From the NCBI RefSeq assembly GCF_022539315.1, contig NC_066332.1, positions 4,049,001 through 4,113,000 on the forward strand: a DNA stretch of 64,000 nucleotides. The letters are read 5' to 3'. The number at the start of each line of letters is the position of its first letter. The first letter of the stretch is position 1. The notes beneath the pieces were generated by a model. That model had not been told where the DNA came from. It made no database searches and was given only the letters and a program-made list of their open reading frames with translations. This document shows positions 60,503-64,000 of the stretch, piece by piece. The DNA is from Serinus canaria. Lineage: Eukaryota; Chordata; Aves; Passeriformes; Fringillidae. The translations under genes and the position numbers were made by a program.

Positions 60503-60963
60503 AAACTTAATGGCTGGGTGACCCACATCCCTCACGCCTGCTGCCTGGCACCGCTGACCCTGCTGCAGGCTAACCAGTGTCCTGGCCAGCTGGCACCCCA
60601 GCAGAGCCCCCCAAATGCCAGCATCCTGCAGGGCTGGACCCCCTCTGTGGTGGCAGGGGGTGCAGCAGAGTTGTGTTGTTTAGCGTATAACTGGACTAGT
60701 TTAGTGGATTTTTAAGCCTTCCTTGAGGGAGGAGGGTGCCTGTGCCTGCAGAGCAGGTTGCTTGCACAGGGCAGAGCCACACCGTGCATGGTGAGGCCCT
60801 CTGCCTGCGGGTTGGTGGCCAGGATGGAGTGAAGATGACCACGGGGCTCCATGTGCTCCTTGAGCAGATGCCGGCGCTGCGGGGTGGAGTCTGCGCCAAG
60901 CCAGAGCGGTGGCTTTCCCGCAGCTCCTCCCCGGAGCCCTGCAGGCGTCACCTGGCACTGCTG

Positions 60964-61072
60964 CCTGGATAACCCCTGGTGGGATAACCCTGTGTGAACA
61001 CCTGGATAACTCCTGGTGGGATAGCCCTGTGTGAACACCTGGATAACTCCTGGTGGGATAGCCCTGTGTGGA
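60964..61072. repeat. 37-bp tandem repeat, three copies
   Basis: The unit begins CCTGGATAACTCCTGGTGGG. Copies start at 60964, 61001 and 61038 and differ at a few positions; the third is cut short. This is a young minisatellite in MYO18A intron 2. Confidence 0.92.
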
Positions 61073-61346
61073 CAAGGGGCACGGCTGTGCCTTGGCACAG
61101 AGGCAGGTGTGCGTTGGATGTTGGCACACAGGGGGCCAGCGAGGTGCTTGTGCCTTCCAGGAACACTGACTGGGCTGGGAAGTGGGAGAGGAGATACTGG
61201 TGCCCTTGGGGCTGCATGGGAGAGGCTGCAACGTGCAGCCTTGTGCTGGAACATGGTGTGGTTTGACAGCATCAGCCGGTGGGAGCTGGTCAGAGGCTGG
61301 CAGTGACTGTGCTGTGGGGTTGGCACCAGAGCACTGGCACAGGATG

Positions 61347-61364
61347 CCTCCTCCTCCTCCTCCT
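61347..61364. repeat. (CCT)6 microsatellite
   Basis: Six perfect CCT units. Confidence 0.9.
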
Positions 61365-61913
61365 GCATGGTGCACCAGAGTGACATGCTGTGGCTTTGCT
61401 GGTGCAAGGGAGCCCAGACTGGGGTGCTGGGTGCAGCTTGGGGTCCCTCACACAAGGTGCTGGCACACAGGGAGGCCCAGCTCTCCCCCAGGCCCCACTA
61501 AGCTCCCTGGAATGTTTCTGGTCCTAATTTAAATAAAAATGATCCTTTTTGAAACAGGAAATTATAGACATATTTTGGGCTGTTGCTCTGGAAGCCCCTC
61601 CCTGGCTGGAGTGGGATGGTGCTGGGCTCTCTGTGCACCATGGGGGGTTTAACCCCATCATGGGGTCCGTGCTGTCACCTCTGTCCCCACGGACCTGGCT
61701 GGGTAGTGCCAGCACCCGCTGCCTGTTGGGGGGCTGTCAGTGCTGTGGGGTGACAGGGGACAGCATGGCTGGGCATTGGAGCTGGGGTGAAACCCCCTCT
61801 GTGTCCCAGCCTTGCTCCAGTGCGGGGCAGCTGGGCTGGCTGGGCTCCACACTGTATTTATTTATTTACTGGCTAAATTCCTCAGGCAGGGCCCAGGCGT
61901 GCGCCGGCCCAGC

Positions 61914-61946
61914 AGAAATATTCCAGAAATATTCCAGAAATGCTTC
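61914..61946. repeat. 11-bp tandem repeat AGAAATATTCC
   Basis: Two perfect copies plus a diverged third (AGAAATGCTTC). Each junction creates TTCCAGAA, an inverted TTCnnGAA pair like a heat-shock element half-array. Confidence 0.8.
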
Positions 61947-62999
61947 TGACCACTCCAGTGCTTCAGCAGGGCCACAGGCATCCAGTGGCTGTGCTGGCTG
62001 ACCTTGTGTGCCACTGTCCATGGGTACACATGTCCTTGCAGGTCACTGTCCCCAGCGTGCAAGGCACTGTGCCATGGCATTGCTGGGTTCCCCATGTCCC
62101 ACCAGGGTGGGAGTGTGGGACTCTCATCGTGTCAGGGGCATTTTTATCATTTTCCCGTGCTTGGCAAGTTCTTGGTTTGGCTCTTTTTCTGCTCTCACTG
62201 AGGGGTTGGTGCTGCTGCGGTGTCCCAGTGTGGAGGGGTCTTGGGAGGGGGCTTGTATCCAGTGGGCTCAGCCATAGGCCAGTGTGTGTCTGCTGAATTT
62301 CCTGGCTTAGGAATGAGAGAAATATGCTGCCCAGGCAGAAATGCTGCTGTCACCAAACAGCTGGGCTGGGCATCTCAGTGGAGGTGGCTGTATGCCTGTG
62401 CTACCTGGGGACACCCATGTCACTGCAGACACTCTCTGCTGTGTTATGCCAGCCCTGCCAAGGGTGTTTGATGTGGCCTCTCCCTTGTGCAGTGGGGTGT
62501 GCCAGGCTGGGACCCCCTGCTCCCTCTGGGAATGTTTTTTTTTTGCTCAGGGCACATCTGTCTCACTTTGGTTGGGCAGGGACCTACTCAGCTGCCAGCT
62601 GGGGTCCCAGTGTGCCATGCCTGTGTCACCACTGCTCCTCCATGCCACCAGCGTGCCTGGCTCCCTGTCACCAACTCCTCCCAGCAGCCCCCACACGGGG
62701 AGGCCCCTGACCCCCTTCCCCTTGTCCACTGCCCCAGTCCTGCTGTTTCCAGGGACACCTTGAACTTCCAGAGGCAGCTTTGCCATGAAAACATCTTTAC
62801 CGTGGGTTGCTGGGGTTCTGTCTGTCCTCAAGAACATTTTGAGGGGACCTGGTGTTCGTGGCAAAGCCAGAGCAGGAGCAAGAAGCGTCAGGGTTGCACT
62901 GCCTGGCACCACACCAGGCACCCAGGGGCGTGGATTGTGCAACCCCATCCTGTGAGGCACAGAGCCCTGCCTGCCCCCCCCAGCTCCACAGCTGCACTT

Positions 63000-63313
63000 G
63001 GCCTGGGGGTGTCTCCCACTGGCTCCGGGCGGACGGTGCACGGGGGCCGGGCAGTTCCCCCCCGGCGGAGCCCACATCACTTCCTCTGGCAGTGGTGACG
63101 GTGACGGTGGTGGTGGCGAGGCCTCAGTGTCCCCCCCCCAGCTCTCCCTCCGGCTGCTGCTGCTCCGGCCGGCGGGGCCCTCGCATTCCTGGGCTATTTT
63201 TAGGGTGGTCCTATCAGCCCAGCTGTCCCCGCTGCCGGCTGCCGCCCCACTAGTGCCTCTCCCGTGCGGTGCCGCGCTCGCCCCGGCGGAAACCCTTCTC
63301 CCAGCTCCCTCTG
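63000..63313 (+). promoter_or_regulatory. Candidate alternative MYO18A promoter and first exon
   Basis: A GC-rich block contains CTATTTTTAG (63194-63203), a perfect MEF2 match, and CTATCA (GATA on the minus strand) about 10 bp later. It ends at a plus-strand donor CTG|GTAAGG (63314). MYO18A is known to have tissue-specific isoforms with different N-termini, including a muscle form. The block could be such a start, but no protein evidence supports it. Confidence 0.3.
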
Positions 63314-64000
63314 GTAAGGTGGGGACCCCCAGCATGGCCAGCACGGTCCCCCATGGGGACCAGCATGAGGGGGGTACCTGGGAGACGGTTCTGGTGCTGG
63401 GATTGGGGATTGTGAGGCTAAACCCACCCCTGGGGCGTTTTGGTGTTGTTTGTTGTGGGGACCTCATGGCCGGTGCTCTCTGGAGAGCTTTGTGGCAGTG
63501 CCAGGCTGCTTGGAGGTGGGAGCGCTGTGGGCAGAGGGTTTGGGGGTTCTGACCCACAGGTGGATTTGTCTCCAGACCCCCATGCTCAGCCTGTGCTCCA
63601 GGCACTGGCATTTCACACCATGGTGACTTTTTGGGGGGACAGGGATGTGCTCCCGGACTGCTGGGTTGCTTTGGTGGCCGGGTGCTCCCCTGTGCCACAC
63701 CTGGCCCTGAGAGGGGGCTTCTCCCCAGTGGCCCCAGGCACAACCTGGGGTTGGAGAGTGGGTGCCATCCAGGGCAGCAGGTCCCACTAGAGCTGCCTGG
63801 CCTCTGGCATGGGGTCAGGCTCAGAATAAACCCAGGGTGTCAGGGCTAGCAGGGAGCTGGGGCAGAAAATATCACTTCCCTCACCCTGGCATTTGCTTAC
63901 CACAGCGGGCTGGCCTGCTCAGGGGAATGGGGCCACGCTCCTACAGCCTGACTAAAGGGGTTTTTTTTACACAGTGAGTTTTGCTGTGTCTCAGACTGGT

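Larger units (their letters stand above)
59971..63999 (+). other. MYO18A intron 2 (continues beyond the window)
   Basis: After the donor at 59971 no further MYO18A coding exon is recognised. The stretch contains a 37-bp tandem repeat, short trinucleotide runs, a TATA-like motif at 60494, an 11-bp repeat at 61914 and a GC-rich exon-like block with a MEF2 motif near 63194-63313. Confidence 0.6.

Noticed and set aside
62547..63743. 398-codon minus-strand frame in MYO18A intron 2
   Set aside because: No recognisable domain; Gly/Pro/Ser/Ala-rich composition expected from GC-rich DNA.

Overview
The window is vertebrate nuclear DNA, almost certainly from a bird. Three spliced genes can be read at the protein level (NUFIP2, CRYBA1, MYO18A). 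A fourth (TAOK1) is inferred only from its promoter island and from gene order. A degenerate CR1 retrotransposon ending in the ATTCTATGATTCTAT-type 3' tail marks the genome as sauropsid, most likely avian. From memory of the family, the crystallin and NUFIP2 proteins also resemble bird orthologues. The order TAOK1 - NUFIP2 - CRYBA1 - MYO18A is the human 17q11.2 block in inverted orientation; from memory it lies on chicken chromosome 19. No prokaryotic-type system, rRNA, tRNA, CRISPR array or viral gene was seen.

Layout. 1-1720: AT-rich sequence, probably TAOK1 intron 1 (minus strand). 1840-2880: CpG island, the inferred TAOK1 promoter and noncoding first exon, with two minus-strand splice donors. 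2890-21650: about 19 kb of intergenic DNA with a short degenerate minisatellite and no gene I can support. 21690-23220: CpG island and exon 1 of NUFIP2 (plus strand). NUFIP2 coding exons are 22423-22606, 25479-27191, 34845-34877 and 35453-35505 (660 aa). Its 3' UTR runs about 9.9 kb, to a canonical poly(A) signal at 45362, and carries the CR1 insertion. 45722-50227: CRYBA1 (minus strand), tail-to-tail with NUFIP2, with six exons and a TATA promoter. 50260-53930: intergenic, GC-rich. 53930-54400: CpG island with the inferred noncoding first exon of MYO18A (plus strand). Its first coding exon (58963-59970, 336 codons, KE-rich region plus PDZ domain) is followed by intron 2 to the window end.

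The genes do not form a pathway: NUFIP2 is an RNA-binding partner of FMRP, CRYBA1 is a lens structural protein, MYO18A is an unconventional myosin/PDZ protein and TAOK1 is a kinase. The most notable observation is in CRYBA1. The upstream ATG that should start the long betaA3 isoform is out of frame by one base and hits a stop inside exon 1, so only betaA1 can be made from this sequence. Other items worth checking are candidate muscle-type promoters within MYO18A, an in-frame 33-nt NUFIP2 microexon, and the CR1 insertion in the NUFIP2 3' UTR.
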